Shown: piece after piece, positions 42,393 to 51,782 of the stretch
Position numbering within the stretch: position 1 is the stretch's first letter
Layout of the letters: each line of letters begins with the position of its first letter
Assembly (NCBI RefSeq): GCF_036250675.1
Contig: NZ_CP109592.1
Coordinates: 6,758,001 to 6,822,000 of the forward strand
DNA from: Streptomyces sp. NBC_01689
GTDB lineage: Bacteria > Actinomycetota > Actinomycetes > Streptomycetales > Streptomycetaceae
DNA length: 64,000 nt
Direction of reading: 5' to 3'
Position numbers and translations under genes: made by a program
The notes under the pieces: generated by a model
What the model was told of the DNA's origin: nothing
The model's input: only the letters and a program-made list of their open reading frames with translations
Database searches by the model: none

Positions 42393-42499
42393 GGGACTCC
42401 CTGGACTGGTGCGCGGGTGCTGGGCCTGCCCGACCGTACCGGGCCCGCACGGAAAACGTCTCGCGACGGCCACCGGTTCCGGAGAGGCCGGCCCCATGA

Positions 42500-43318
42500 C
42501 CGCACGAGGACGGACCCGCCGCCGGTCCAGGAGGGGCCCGCCGGTCCGGGCCGGGGCCCCTGCCGGCCCCTGGGAACGGAGCTCCGGCCGGCCCGAGTCC
42601 GGGGCCCCCGCCGGGGTGGTGCCGGAACCTCCACCGAGACGGCGCCCGTCCCAGGCCGGAGCCCGTCCCGGAACCGCGACCGTGCCCGGTCCGGGAGGCG
42701 GAGCTTGCGCCGGGCCGGAGCTTGCGCCGGGCCGGATTCTCCACCGGGCTGGGGCCGTTCCGTGTCGGAGCTTGTCCCGGGGTCGCGACCCCGCCCGGTT
42801 CTGGAGACGGAGCCTCCACCGGGCAGGAATCTCGGCCGGGTTGGGGCCCGGTTCTGGAGACGGAGCCCCCAGCAGGCGGAGCTACCGCTGGGATGGGACC
42901 TCCACCGGGCCGGAGCCCTGCCGGGATGGGGCCCGACTCCGGGCGGAGCCCTGCCGGGACCGGGCCCCCGCCTAGTCCCGAAGACCGGGCCCCCGCCAGG
43001 CGGAGCTTCCGCCGGGGTGAGACCTCCACCGGACCGGGGCTTCCGCCCGGCCGTAGCCCACCGCCGAAATGGGGCTCGGTCCCGGAGACGGAACCCGTCC
43101 CGGGACCGGAGTCCCCGCCCGGCCCGGAGACGGATCCCCCGCCGGGTCGGAGCCCCCATCGGCCCGGAGCCCCCGCCGGAGTGGGCCCCGCACCGGGGCG
43201 GGCGCCCGTCCCCGCCCGGCGACCGCCCCGGGCCGGAGCCCGCCCCGAGACCGTGCCCCCGGCCGGTCCCGGAGCCCGTTGCCGTACCCGACGTCCGTAC
43301 GCGACGGCACCGGAGACA
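42500..43318 (+). repeat. 0.8-kb degenerate GC-rich repeat tract between genes
   Basis: The tract is built of diverged variants of CGGAGCCCCnGCCGGGA and CTGGAGACGGAGCC units with short spacers, for example CCCGGTTCTGGAGACGGAGCC twice (about 42808 and 42849) and GGAGCTTGCGCCGGGCCGGA twice near 42700-42735. Long open frames run through it on both strands, but their composition is that of repeats, without a ribosome site. No gene is called here. The start of the SARP-type gene lies at its end. Confidence 0.75.
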
Positions 43319-46300
43319 ATGGACCCCGTGCGCTACCGCATCCTCGGAACCACCCAGGCACTCCGCACCGACGGCACGGCCGTCCCGGTCGGCGGTGCGC
43401 GCCTGCGCGCGCTGCTGACCGTGCTCGCGCTGCGGCCGGGCCGGACCGTGCCCGCCGCCGTCCTGGTCGACGAGGTGTGGGACGGCGACCCGCCCGCCGA
43501 CGCGTCCGCGGCGCTCCAGGCACTGGTCGGACGGCTGCGCCGCGCGCTCGGCGCCGACGCGGTGGGGTCGGCGGACGGCGGCTACCGGCTCGCCGCGGCG
43601 CCCGACGACATCGACCTGCACCGCTTCGAGCGGCTCGCCGGGGAGGGCGCCCGCGCGCTCGCCGACGGCGACCCGGCGAAGGCGGCCGTCATCCTCGACG
43701 ACGCCCTCGCGCTGTGGCACGGGCCGGCCCTGGCCGACCTCCCCGACCGCGCCGCCGAAGCGGTCCGCTGGGAGACCAGGCGCCTCGACGTGCGCCGCGC
43801 CCGCCTCGCCGCGGCCCTGGCACTCGGCCAGGCCGAGCAGTCCCTGCCCGAACTCACCGCCCTGTGCGACCTGCACCCCCTGGACGAGCCGCTGCACGCG
43901 CTGCGGCTGCGTGCCCTGCGCGACGCGGGCCGCCCCGCCGAGGCCCTGGCCGCCTACGAGTCGGTCCGCGCGCTGCTCGCCGACCGGCTGGGCTCCGACC
44001 CCGGCCCGGAGCTGCGCGCGCTGCACGGAGAGCTGCTCCGCCCGGCCGACCCGGCGCCCTCCCCGCGGGCCCCCGCGCACCCGGGCGGCGCCGGGTCCCG
44101 TACCCGGCCCGTACCGCACCACCCGGCACCGGCCGGACACGCCACCGCGCCCGCGCCGCGCGTCCCCGCGACCGGGCGGCGGCCCGGTGCCACTCCCGCG
44201 CCGCCCGGCAACCTCCGTGCCCGGCTCACCTCGTTCGTCGGACGGGAGGCCGACATCGGCACGATCCGGAACGACCTCGCCTCGGCCCGGCTGGTGACCC
44301 TGCTCGGCCCCGGCGGCGCCGGGAAGACCCGGCTGTCGCAGGAGGCGGCGGAGGCCGTCGCCTCCGGGCTCCGGGACGGCGTGTGGCTGGCCGAACTCGC
44401 CCCGGTCGACGACGCGAAGGCCGTGCCCGACGCGGTGCTCACCGCCGTCGGAGCCCGCGAGACCGTGCTGCGCGGGGCCGGCGCCGAAGAGATGCGGGCC
44501 GCCTCCGAGCGGCACGACGACCCGCTGCACCGGCTCGCCGAGTACTGCTCCAAGCGCACCATGCTGCTCATCCTCGACAACTGCGAGCACGTCGTGGACG
44601 CCGCGGCGCGCCTGGCCGAGGAGCTCCTGGAGCGGTGCCCGGGGCTGACCGTACTGGCCACCAGCCGTGAACCCCTCGGCGTACCGGGGGAGTTGCTGCG
44701 GCCCGTGGAACCCCTGCCGGAGCCGTTCGCGCTGCGGCTGTTCGCCGACCGAGGGGCCTCCGCCCGGCCCGGCTTCCGGATCGACGCCGACGCCGGGACC
44801 GCCGAGGCCGCGGCGGAGATCTGCCGCCGGCTGGACGGACTGCCGCTCGCCATCGAACTCGCCGCGGCCCGGCTGCGGATGCTCACCCCGCGGCAGATCG
44901 CCGACCGGCTCGACGACCGGTTCCGGCTGCTGACCTCGGGCAGCCGTACGGTGCTGCCGCGCCAGCAGACCCTGCGGGCCGTTGTCGACTGGTCCTGGGA
45001 CCTTCTCGACGGGGACGAACGGGACGTCCTGCGACGGCTGTCGGTGTTCGCGGGCGGCTGCGACCTCGCCGCCGCCGAGGCCGTCTGCGGCCCGGCGGCC
45101 CTGGAGGCGCTCGGATCGCTGGTCGACAAGTCCCTCGTGGTCGCCGCCCCCTCCGGCGACGGCGCGATGCGCTACCGGCTGCTGGAGACCGTCGCCGAGT
45201 ACGCCGGTGAACGGCTCGACGAGTCCGGCCGGCGCTCCGCGGCCGAGCGCGACCACCTCACGTACTACCGGGAACTCGCCCGCACCACCGACCCCCAGCT
45301 GCGCAGCCCCGGCCAGCGCGCCGCGATCGAGCGGATGGAACGGGAGTCGGAGAACCTGCGGGCCGCCCTGCAGCGTGCCGTCGCCACCGGCGACGAGCAG
45401 GAGGCGCTCTGTCTCGTCCTCTCGCTCGCCTGGTACTGGCAGATGCGCGACCTGCGGCTGATGGCCCGGCACTGGTCGAACGAGGTCATGGCCCTCGGCC
45501 CCGACCCCTTTGCCGAGCCCCTGCGGCCCGTCCCGCCGCTGACCGAGAGCTGCACGGACGCTCCGCCGCCGATGCGCCCCGAGATCCTCGACGAGGCGCG
45601 CCGCGGCCTGCATCTCGTCCATCTCGCCTGCATGGACATGGACATGGGCGCCTGGGAGACCCCCGAGGCCCAGGTGAAACTGCGCGCCATCAGCCGGGCC
45701 TACAGCCCGGGGCTGCCGCAGACCTGCCGCAGCCCCGGCAACCTCTGGTTCTACGCCGTGATCATGACGGGTGACGTGGACAGGATGCACGCCGTCATCG
45801 ACGAGACCGTCCGCACCTGCCGCGACCTCGGCTACGCGTGGGAGCTCGGCGTCGCCCTCCAGATGCGCGCCAACGTCCTCGCCAACCGGGCCACCTGGTC
45901 GGGCGACGCGGTCCGGGACGCGGAGGAGGCGCTGGAGATCTTCACCCGGATCGGGGACTCCTGGGGGGCCGCGGAGGCGCTGTCGGCGCGCGGCGAGGCC
46001 TATGAACGCCGGGGCGACTACCGGCTCGCGGCCGACGACTACGCCCGGGCGATGGCGTACGCCGAGGGGCTCGGCGCGCACGCGCAGACGGCGGTGCTGA
46101 GCACCCGGCTCGGCGGCGTCCTCATCGAGTCCGGCGAGACCGAGCGCGGTGAGCGGATGCTGCGGGACGTGCTGGCGCGGGGCGAGGGCAGCCTGAACGA
46201 GGCCATGCCCGCCTCCCGGCTCTTCCTGGCGATATGGCTGGGCCGCAGCGGGCGGGTCCCGGAGGCCCGCGAGCAGATGCGGCTGCTGCGCGCGGACTTC

Positions 46301-46711
46301 GAGGCCGTCACCTTCGTGGTCTTCGACGGCTTCGTGCTGGGTGTGGAGGCGTGGCTGGACGCGCTGGAGGGCCGGTACGAGGCCTCCCTGGCGAAGGTCG
46401 GCAAGGCGCTGGAGCGGGCGGGCGATCCGCTGTCGCAGGTCATCGCGCCGCACATGGTCTCCGCGCATCTGACCACCGCGGCCGTCGCCCTCACCGGTGT
46501 GGACGGCGGGCGGCGGGTGCGTGACGCGGCCGTGCTGCTCGGCGCGGCCGACCGGCTGCTGCCGCCGGGGCACTTCGCCGGTCCGATGGAGGGCGAGGTG
46601 CGGGTCCGGGCCGAGACCGGTGTACGGGCCCTGCTGGACGACGCGGCGTACGAGGCCGCGTACGCCGAGGGCGGCGCGCTCTCCCTGGAGGAGGCCGCCG
46701 CCCTCGTGTGA
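43319..46711 (+). CDS. SARP/AfsR-type transcriptional regulator with BTAD, NTPase and TPR-like domains
   Basis: A 1130-aa activator-type regulator. Domains: OmpR-like winged helix (about 1-90, VRYRILG...LLTVLALRPGRTVPAAVLVDEVW), BTAD domain (about 95-240, RFERLAGEGARALADGD...YESVRALLADRLGSDPGPEL), a Pro/Ala linker, an AAA/NB-ARC-like NTPase (P-loop GPGGAGKTRLS near 330, LLILDNCEH as Walker B, ATSREPLGV) and a helical TPR-like part (about 640-1100). Such proteins switch on secondary-metabolism or export genes. ATG 43319 is taken; GTG 43328 is an equally good start. The gene is convergent, with 36 nt between, to a drug ABC exporter operon whose promoter has SARP-like heptamer repeats. Confidence 0.9.
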   Translation: MDPVRYRILGTTQALRTDGTAVPVGGARLRALLTVLALRPGRTVPAAVLVDEVWDGDPPADASAALQALVGRLRRALGADAVGSADGGYRLAAAPDDIDLHRFERLAGEGARALADGDPAKAAVILDDALALWHGPALADLPDRAAEAVRWETRRLDVRRARLAAALALGQAEQSLPELTALCDLHPLDEPLHALRLRALRDAGRPAEALAAYESVRALLADRLGSDPGPELRALHGELLRPADPAPSPRAPAHPGGAGSRTRPVPHHPAPAGHATAPAPRVPATGRRPGATPAPPGNLRARLTSFVGREADIGTIRNDLASARLVTLLGPGGAGKTRLSQEAAEAVASGLRDGVWLAELAPVDDAKAVPDAVLTAVGARETVLRGAGAEEMRAASERHDDPLHRLAEYCSKRTMLLILDNCEHVVDAAARLAEELLERCPGLTVLATSREPLGVPGELLRPVEPLPEPFALRLFADRGASARPGFRIDADAGTAEAAAEICRRLDGLPLAIELAAARLRMLTPRQIADRLDDRFRLLTSGSRTVLPRQQTLRAVVDWSWDLLDGDERDVLRRLSVFAGGCDLAAAEAVCGPAALEALGSLVDKSLVVAAPSGDGAMRYRLLETVAEYAGERLDESGRRSAAERDHLTYYRELARTTDPQLRSPGQRAAIERMERESENLRAALQRAVATGDEQEALCLVLSLAWYWQMRDLRLMARHWSNEVMALGPDPFAEPLRPVPPLTESCTDAPPPMRPEILDEARRGLHLVHLACMDMDMGAWETPEAQVKLRAISRAYSPGLPQTCRSPGNLWFYAVIMTGDVDRMHAVIDETVRTCRDLGYAWELGVALQMRANVLANRATWSGDAVRDAEEALEIFTRIGDSWGAAEALSARGEAYERRGDYRLAADDYARAMAYAEGLGAHAQTAVLSTRLGGVLIESGETERGERMLRDVLARGEGSLNEAMPASRLFLAIWLGRSGRVPEAREQMRLLRADFEAVTFVVFDGFVLGVEAWLDALEGRYEASLAKVGKALERAGDPLSQVIAPHMVSAHLTTAAVALTGVDGGRRVRDAAVLLGAADRLLPPGHFAGPMEGEVRVRAETGVRALLDDAAYEAAYAEGGALSLEEAAALV

Positions 46712-46747
46712 CGCGGACCGGGGGTGCCGAGGTCGTCTCGGCGGACG

Positions 46748-47626
46748 TCAGCTCTTGGTGCGGAACTTGTGGATCGCGATCGGCGCCATCACCACGGTGA
46801 GCCCCGCCGTCCAGGCGAGGGTCACCCACAGTCCGTGCGTGACCGGGCCGCCGACCATCAGACCGCGTGTGGTGTCCGCGAGCGAGGACAGCGGGTTGTA
46901 CTCGGTGAAGGCGCGCAGCCAGCCCGGCATGGTCCCGGTCGGCGAGAAGATCGACGAACCGAACTGCAGGGGCATCAGGACCAGGAAGCCCATCGCCTGC
47001 ACCGACTGCGCGTTCTTCATCGTCACCCCGAGGACCAGGAAGATCCACATCAGGGCCGAGCCGAAGAGGACGGACAGACCCACGGAGGCGAACAGGCCGG
47101 GCCAATCGGTGATGTCGAAGCCGACCAGCACGCCGACGACCAGGAGGATCGTCGTGGCGACGAGCATCCGCAGCAGTTCCACCACGATCTTGGCGAAGAG
47201 CACGGATCCCTGGCCGATGGGCAGGGTGCGGAAGCGGTCCATCACCCCGGTCTGGAAGTCCTGGTTGAAGCCGGTGCCGACGGCCGTCGCGATGTTCATG
47301 GCCGTCATCGCCATCAGTCCGGGCACCACGTACTGCACGTAGGCGTCCTGTCCGCCGCCCAGGGACTGGCCGATGGAGCCGCCGAAGACGTACACGAACA
47401 GCAGGGTGAAGACGATCGGCATCAGGACGGCGTCGAACATCGACTCCGGGTCCTGGCGGATCCACAGCAGGTTGCGGCGGACGAGGGCGCCGATGTGGCG
47501 TGCGTGCGCCCGGGGGGAGATGCGCGGGTCTCCCGCGGCGGCGAGGGGGGCTTCGGCGGCGGGCGGAAGGTGCGGGGCGGAGCCGCCCCTCGGAAGGGTG
47601 GTGGCGGGCGACGGGCGGGCGCTCAT
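46748..47626 (-). CDS. ABC-2 type transporter permease (daunorubicin-exporter DrrB-like)
   Basis: A 292-aa membrane subunit with six hydrophobic segments (MFDAVLMPIVFTLLFVYVFG, GLMAMTAMNIATAVGTGF, ILLVVGVLVGFDITDWPGLF, LMWIFLVLGVTMKN and others). The pattern MFDAVLMPIVFTLLF is typical of DrrB-family permeases. It forms the exporter with the ATPase upstream, sharing a 4-nt overlap (TCAT on the plus strand, ATGA on the coding strand), and is likely controlled with it. ATG 47626. Exported substrate unknown; daunorubicin itself is not implied. Confidence 0.9.
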   Translation of the reverse strand: MSARPSPATTLPRGGSAPHLPPAAEAPLAAAGDPRISPRAHARHIGALVRRNLLWIRQDPESMFDAVLMPIVFTLLFVYVFGGSIGQSLGGGQDAYVQYVVPGLMAMTAMNIATAVGTGFNQDFQTGVMDRFRTLPIGQGSVLFAKIVVELLRMLVATTILLVVGVLVGFDITDWPGLFASVGLSVLFGSALMWIFLVLGVTMKNAQSVQAMGFLVLMPLQFGSSIFSPTGTMPGWLRAFTEYNPLSSLADTTRGLMVGGPVTHGLWVTLAWTAGLTVVMAPIAIHKFRTKS

Positions 47627-48651
47627 GCGGAGACCTCCTCGTAGGCGCGGGCGGGCGGCGTGTCCTGCGGGGCACTGGCCTTGTGGCCGGTGAGGGACAG
47701 GAACACCTCGTCAAGACTGGGCAGTTCGGTGGAGATGGAGGCGATGGTGATGCCGCGCGCGCTGACCGCGCCGACCACGGCGGTGAGCTGTTCGTCGCTG
47801 AGGATCGGCACCACCACGGTGCCGGTCTCGATGTCCACGGCCGAGGACGCGAGCCCGGTGAGGCCCAGCTCGTCGAAGAGGGCGGCCAGCGGGCGCAGTT
47901 CCAGCGGGTCAAGCGGGCGGATGCGCAGCGTACGGCCGCCGACCCGGGCCTTCAGGTCGTCGATCCGGCCGTTGGCGATGACCTTGCCGCGGTCGATGAC
48001 CGTCAGCTCGGACGCCAGCTGCTCGGCCTCCTCCATGTACTGGGTGGTGAGCAGGACGGTCGCGCCGTCCGCGACCATCCGCTTGACCTCCTTCCACACC
48101 TCGTTGCGGGTGCGCGGGTCGAGCCCGGTGGTCGGCTCGTCCAGGTAGAGGACGGACGGGTCGCCGATCATGGAGGCGGCGAGGTCGAGCCTGCGGCGCA
48201 TGCCGCCGGAGTACGTGGACGCGGGGCGCTTGGCGGCGTCGGTGAGCGAGAAGCGCTCCAGGAGCTCGTCGGCGCGCCGGCGGGCCTCCTTGCGGGGCAG
48301 GTCCAGCAGCCGCCCGATCATGTACAGGTTCTCCCAGCCGGGGAGCTTCTCGTCGACCGAGGCGTACTGGCCGGTGAGGCCTATCACGCGGCGCAGCTGG
48401 CGGGGCTGGGTGAGCACGTCGTAGCCGGCCACCGTCGCCCGTCCGGCGTCCGGGGTGACCAGGGTGGACAGGATGCGGACGAGGGTGGTCTTGCCGGCGC
48501 CGTTGGGACCGAGCACGCCGAGGACGGTGCCTTCGTGGACGTCCAGGTCCACGCCGTCCAGTGCCTTGGTCTCGCCGTAGTGCTTGACCAGCCCCCGCAC
48601 GGTGACGGCGCTGCGGGCGCCGCCGCCGGGGTTCTTGTCGATTCGCGTCAT
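47623..48651 (-). CDS. ABC transporter ATP-binding protein (DrrA-like)
   Basis: A 342-aa ATPase of the drug-exporter type. Walker A GPNGAGKTTL (near 46-55), signature YSGGMRRRLDLA, Walker B VLYLDEPTTGLDP and the C-terminal DrrA extension (about 230-320) are all visible. ATG 48651 (MTRIDKN) is selected over a GTG at 48657; the leader is short and a heptamer direct-repeat control region lies 33-50 nt upstream. First gene of a two-gene operon with the permease. Confers self-resistance or export in relatives. Confidence 0.93.
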   Translation of the reverse strand: MTRIDKNPGGGARSAVTVRGLVKHYGETKALDGVDLDVHEGTVLGVLGPNGAGKTTLVRILSTLVTPDAGRATVAGYDVLTQPRQLRRVIGLTGQYASVDEKLPGWENLYMIGRLLDLPRKEARRRADELLERFSLTDAAKRPASTYSGGMRRRLDLAASMIGDPSVLYLDEPTTGLDPRTRNEVWKEVKRMVADGATVLLTTQYMEEAEQLASELTVIDRGKVIANGRIDDLKARVGGRTLRIRPLDPLELRPLAALFDELGLTGLASSAVDIETGTVVVPILSDEQLTAVVGAVSARGITIASISTELPSLDEVFLSLTGHKASAPQDTPPARAYEEVSA

Positions 48652-48683
48652 GACCACAAGATGTCAGTGCCCACCGACAAACC

Positions 48684-48701
48684 GCCTACAGGGTGCCTAC
48701 A
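48684..48701 (-). promoter_or_regulatory. SARP-like heptamer direct repeats upstream of the ABC exporter
   Basis: GCCTACA occurs at 48684-48690 and 48695-48701 (TGTAGGC-ACCC-TGTAGGC on the coding strand), exactly 11 bp apart. Heptamers with 11-bp spacing upstream of the -10 region are the known form of SARP binding sites. The SARP-type gene nearby is the natural candidate regulator. Alternative: another dimeric regulator. Confidence 0.5.
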
Positions 48702-48799
48702 GCGTTCGGTGCTGACCGACGGGCCGCCGACAGCGACAGCGACAGTGGCAGCGGGCGGTGGCCGACGGGGTGGTGCGCACACCCCTGTCCGGGAACGGC

Positions 48800-48835
48800 G
48801 ACAGCCCGCCGACGGGGGAAGTTCGGCGGGCTGTC
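48800..48835 (-). terminator. Terminator after panB
   Basis: GACAGCCCGCCGA (48800-48812) and TCGGCGGGCTGTC (48823-48835) form a perfect 13-bp stem with a 10-nt loop, 34 nt beyond the panB stop codon. Confidence 0.85.
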
Positions 48836-48869
48836 TTGGTGCCGCAGTGGCTCGGTGGGGCCGGTGAGG

Positions 48870-49757
48870 CTAGTGGACGGAGTGCTCCTCCAGGGGGAAC
48901 GTCCCGCCGACCACGTCGTCGGCGAAGGCGCGGGCCGCGTCGCCGATGACCGTCCGCAGATCGGCGTACTGCTTCACGAACTTCGGCACCCGGCCCCCGG
49001 TGAGGCCGAGCATGTCGGTCCAGACCAGGACCTGTGCGTCGGTCTCCGGGCCGGCGCCGATGCCGACGGTCGGGATGTGCAGGGTGCGGGTGACCTCGGC
49101 GGCGAGCTCCGCCGGCACCAGCTCCAGGACGACCGCGAAGGCGCCCGCGTCCTGGACCGCCTTGGCGTCGCGCAGCAGCTGCTGGGCGGCTTCCTCGCCG
49201 CGGCCCTGGACGCGGTAGCCCATGGAGTTCACGGACTGCGGGGTGAGACCGATGTGCGCCATGACGGGGATGCCGGACTCGACGAGCAGCTCGATCTGGC
49301 GGTGCGAGCGCTCGCCGCCCTCCAGCTTCACGGCGCCGACGCCGGCCTCCTTGACCAGCCGGGTGGCGGAGCGCAGGGCCTGGACCGGGCCCTCCTGGTA
49401 CGAGCCGAAGGGCAGGTCGCCGACGATCAGGGCGCGGCTGGTGCCGCGGACGACGGCGGCGGACAGCATCGTCATCTCGTCGAGGGTGACGGGCACGGTG
49501 GTCTCGTAGCCGAGGTGGCAGTTGCCGGCCGAGTCGCCGACGAGCATCACCGGGATGCCGGCGTCGTCGAAGACCGACGCGGTCATCGCGTCGTAGGCGG
49601 TGAGCATGGGCCACTTCTCGCCGCGCTCCTTGGCCGCGGTGATGTCGCGGACCGTGATGCGGCGGGTGCTCTTGCCTCCGTACAGCGCCCTGGCGCTGTC
49701 GGTGGTGGCCCGCGCACCGTCGGCGGGCTGGTTCGGGGCAGCCGAGAGCTGCGTCAT
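48870..49757 (-). CDS. panB: 3-methyl-2-oxobutanoate hydroxymethyltransferase
   Basis: A 295-aa enzyme of pantothenate (vitamin B5, CoA) synthesis, adding a hydroxymethyl group from methylene-tetrahydrofolate to ketoisovalerate. Conserved segments: ITAAKERGEKWPMLTAYDA, VGDSAGNCHLGYETT (metal Asp), GAVKLEGGE, VMAHIGLTPQSVN and VLVWTDMLGLTGG. ATG 49757 is selected because GAAGGAG lies eight bases before it; the earlier ATG 49778 lacks such a site. Transcribed alone, ending in a strong hairpin. Confidence 0.95.
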   Translation of the reverse strand: MTQLSAAPNQPADGARATTDSARALYGGKSTRRITVRDITAAKERGEKWPMLTAYDAMTASVFDDAGIPVMLVGDSAGNCHLGYETTVPVTLDEMTMLSAAVVRGTSRALIVGDLPFGSYQEGPVQALRSATRLVKEAGVGAVKLEGGERSHRQIELLVESGIPVMAHIGLTPQSVNSMGYRVQGRGEEAAQQLLRDAKAVQDAGAFAVVLELVPAELAAEVTRTLHIPTVGIGAGPETDAQVLVWTDMLGLTGGRVPKFVKQYADLRTVIGDAARAFADDVVGGTFPLEEHSVH

Positions 49758-50069
49758 CGCAACGGCTCCTTCTGTCATCTCGAGGCGCCCTGACGGCGTC
49801 CCCGGATCGCCTCCATGGTGGCACCTCGTGCCATCGGGTGCCAGACCGGGTCGAGCGAGACGCGTCTCATCCCCGGGGTTTCGGGGTGCATCCCCAGACT
49901 TCGGGACGCGTCTCCCGGCACCGGAGCAGGTCCGCCGACCGGGTGACCCCCGCCCGCGCGGGCGGTGCCCCCTCACCCGGACGCGCGGCTCCGGCCCGGT
50001 TCGTAAGGTCTCCGTAAAAGATTTACGATACGATACGGTTCCGTATCGAATTTCGTTAGGCTCCCGCCC
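49758..50069. other. Divergent promoter region panB / MFS exporter
   Basis: About 310 nt without a gene. The last 60 nt before the MFS start are strikingly AT-rich and hold two palindromes (separate entry). The first part carries a repeated GATGCGTCTCG-like motif near 49855-49915, without known role. Confidence 0.5.
50013..50048 (+). promoter_or_regulatory. Two palindromic operators before the MFS exporter gene
   Basis: CGATACGG-TT-CCGTATCG (50031-50048) is a perfect 18-bp palindrome, and CGTAAA-AGA-TTTACG (50013-50027) a second one. TTACGATAC and TACGATACGG form a run around the promoter. They fit a TetR-type operator; the TetR gene downstream of the exporter is the likely regulator. The MFS start is 22 nt downstream. 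Confidence 0.7.
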
Positions 50070-51662
50070 ATGACAACTCCCGCTGCCCCCGCCGAACGGC
50101 GTGTGCCCGAAGCGGTGCACCGGCGCCGCTGGGCCATTCTCGGCGTGCTCATGCTCAGCCTGTTGATCGTGGTCCTGGACAACTCGATCCTCAACGTCGC
50201 GATCAAGACGATCTCCACCCCGGCACCCACCGGGCTCGGCGCCACGCAGAGCCAGCTGGAGTGGGCCATCAACGCCTACACGCTCGTCTTCGCCGGGCTG
50301 CTCTTCACCGCGGGCCTCCTCGGCGACCGGCTCGGCCGCAAGAAGGTCCTGCTCGCCGGTCTGGCGGTCTTCGGGGTGGGCTCGGCTCTGGCGGCGGAGT
50401 CCGGCTCACCCGTCCAGCTCATCGTCTTCCGCGCCGTCATGGGCTTCGGCGCCGCCTTCGTGATGCCCGCCACCCTCGCCGTCCTCATGAACGTCTTCGA
50501 GCGCGAGGAACAGCCCAAGGCCATCGGCATCTGGGCCGGCGGCGTCGGTCTGGCCATCGCCATCGGCCCGATCACCGGCGGTGTGCTGCTCGCCCACTTC
50601 TGGTGGGGCTCCGTCTTCCTGATCAACGTGCCGATCGTGGTCCTCGCGCTCGGCCTGATGTTCTGGCTGGTCCCCGACTCCCGCGACCCGAACCCCGGCC
50701 GTGTCGACCTGGTCGGTGTCGTGCTCTCCGTCATCGGACTCGTGCTGCTCGTCTACGGCATCATCAAGGGCGGCCAGCTGGCCTCCTTCACCGACGCGAC
50801 GGTCCTCGCCACCATCGGGGCCGGAGTCGCCGTCCTCGTCGCCTTCGTCGTCTACGAGAAGCGCAGCGACCATCCCTCCATCGACGTCACGTACTTCAAG
50901 AACAAGGTCTTCTCGGCCGCCATCGCCGCCATCGCGCTCGTCTTCTTCGCACTGATGGGCGTGACCTTCTTCTCCGTCTTCTACACCCAGAGCGTGCGCG
51001 GCTACTCGCCCCTGAAGACCGGTGTGCTGATGCTGCCGCTCGCCGCCGCCCAGCTCATCTTCGCGCCGCGCGCCCGCCTCGTCGTCGACCGCATCGGCAA
51101 CCGGGCCACCTGCACGGCGGGCCTGCTGCTGCTCGCCGCGATGCTCGGCGCGTTCGCCACACTGAAGGCGGACACCCCGATCTGGCTCCTCGAGGTCGTC
51201 TTCTTCCTGATGGGCACCGGCATGGCGCACATCATGACCCCGACGAGCGTCGTCATAATGCAGGCCCTGCCGCGCGAGAAGGCCGGCTCCGCCTCCGCCC
51301 TCAGCAACGTCTTCCGCCAGGTCGGCGGCGCCCTCGGCATCGCGGTCCTCGGTTCGGTCCTCTCCTCGGCCTACCGCAACGGCATCGAGGACAAGCTCTC
51401 CCTTCTCCCGCCCGGCCTGCGCCACACCGCGGGCGAGTCCATCGAGGCCACCCTCGGTGTCGCCGCCAAGCTCGGCCCCCGGGGCGAGGCCCTCGTCACC
51501 CCGGCCAACGACGCCTTCCTGCACGCCATGCACGTCACCGCCCTGTGCGGCGCCGGGGTCGCGATCGTGGGCGCCGTCATCGTCGCCGTGTTCCTGCCGG
51601 GCCGTCCGCCGGCCCGGCAACAGGACGAGGACCGGACGGAGTTGGTGACCGCGGAGCACTGA
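50070..51662 (+). CDS. DHA2-family (EmrB/QacA-like) MFS exporter
   Basis: A 530-aa transporter with fourteen hydrophobic segments, the mark of the DHA2 family that expels drugs or metabolites. Signs: [12 protein letters not shown] in helix 1, [19 protein letters not shown] (motif A) and [14 protein letters not shown] (motif C). ATG at 50070 has TAGGCTC upstream and sits just after palindromic operators. The TetR gene follows 120 nt downstream on the same strand, an autoregulated exporter-repressor pair. The substrate is unknown. Confidence 0.9.
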   Translation: MTTPAAPAERRVPEAVHRRRWAILGVLMLSLLIVVLDNSILNVAIKTISTPAPTGLGATQSQLEWAINAYTLVFAGLLFTAGLLGDRLGRKKVLLAGLAVFGVGSALAAESGSPVQLIVFRAVMGFGAAFVMPATLAVLMNVFEREEQPKAIGIWAGGVGLAIAIGPITGGVLLAHFWWGSVFLINVPIVVLALGLMFWLVPDSRDPNPGRVDLVGVVLSVIGLVLLVYGIIKGGQLASFTDATVLATIGAGVAVLVAFVVYEKRSDHPSIDVTYFKNKVFSAAIAAIALVFFALMGVTFFSVFYTQSVRGYSPLKTGVLMLPLAAAQLIFAPRARLVVDRIGNRATCTAGLLLLAAMLGAFATLKADTPIWLLEVVFFLMGTGMAHIMTPTSVVIMQALPREKAGSASALSNVFRQVGGALGIAVLGSVLSSAYRNGIEDKLSLLPPGLRHTAGESIEATLGVAAKLGPRGEALVTPANDAFLHAMHVTALCGAGVAIVGAVIVAVFLPGRPPARQQDEDRTELVTAEH

Positions 51663-51782
51663 CGGAAGTACACGGCGGGGCGCCCCGTGGCATCGGCACC
51701 GGGCGCCCGACCCGCCGCACACGCCCGATCCGCCGCACCCCGGCGGGAACCAGCAGCCCAGGACGAAGGAACGGAGCGACAC

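Noticed and set aside
42722..43318. Extension of the SARP protein upstream through the repeat tract
   Set aside because: The extension is composed of repeats; the wHTH domain begins at 43319-43328, matching family N-termini.
42389..46573. 1394-codon antisense frame over the SARP gene and repeat tract
   Set aside because: It mirrors GC-saturated codons of the real gene; the plus-strand frame has clear domains while this one has only Gly/Arg-rich filler.
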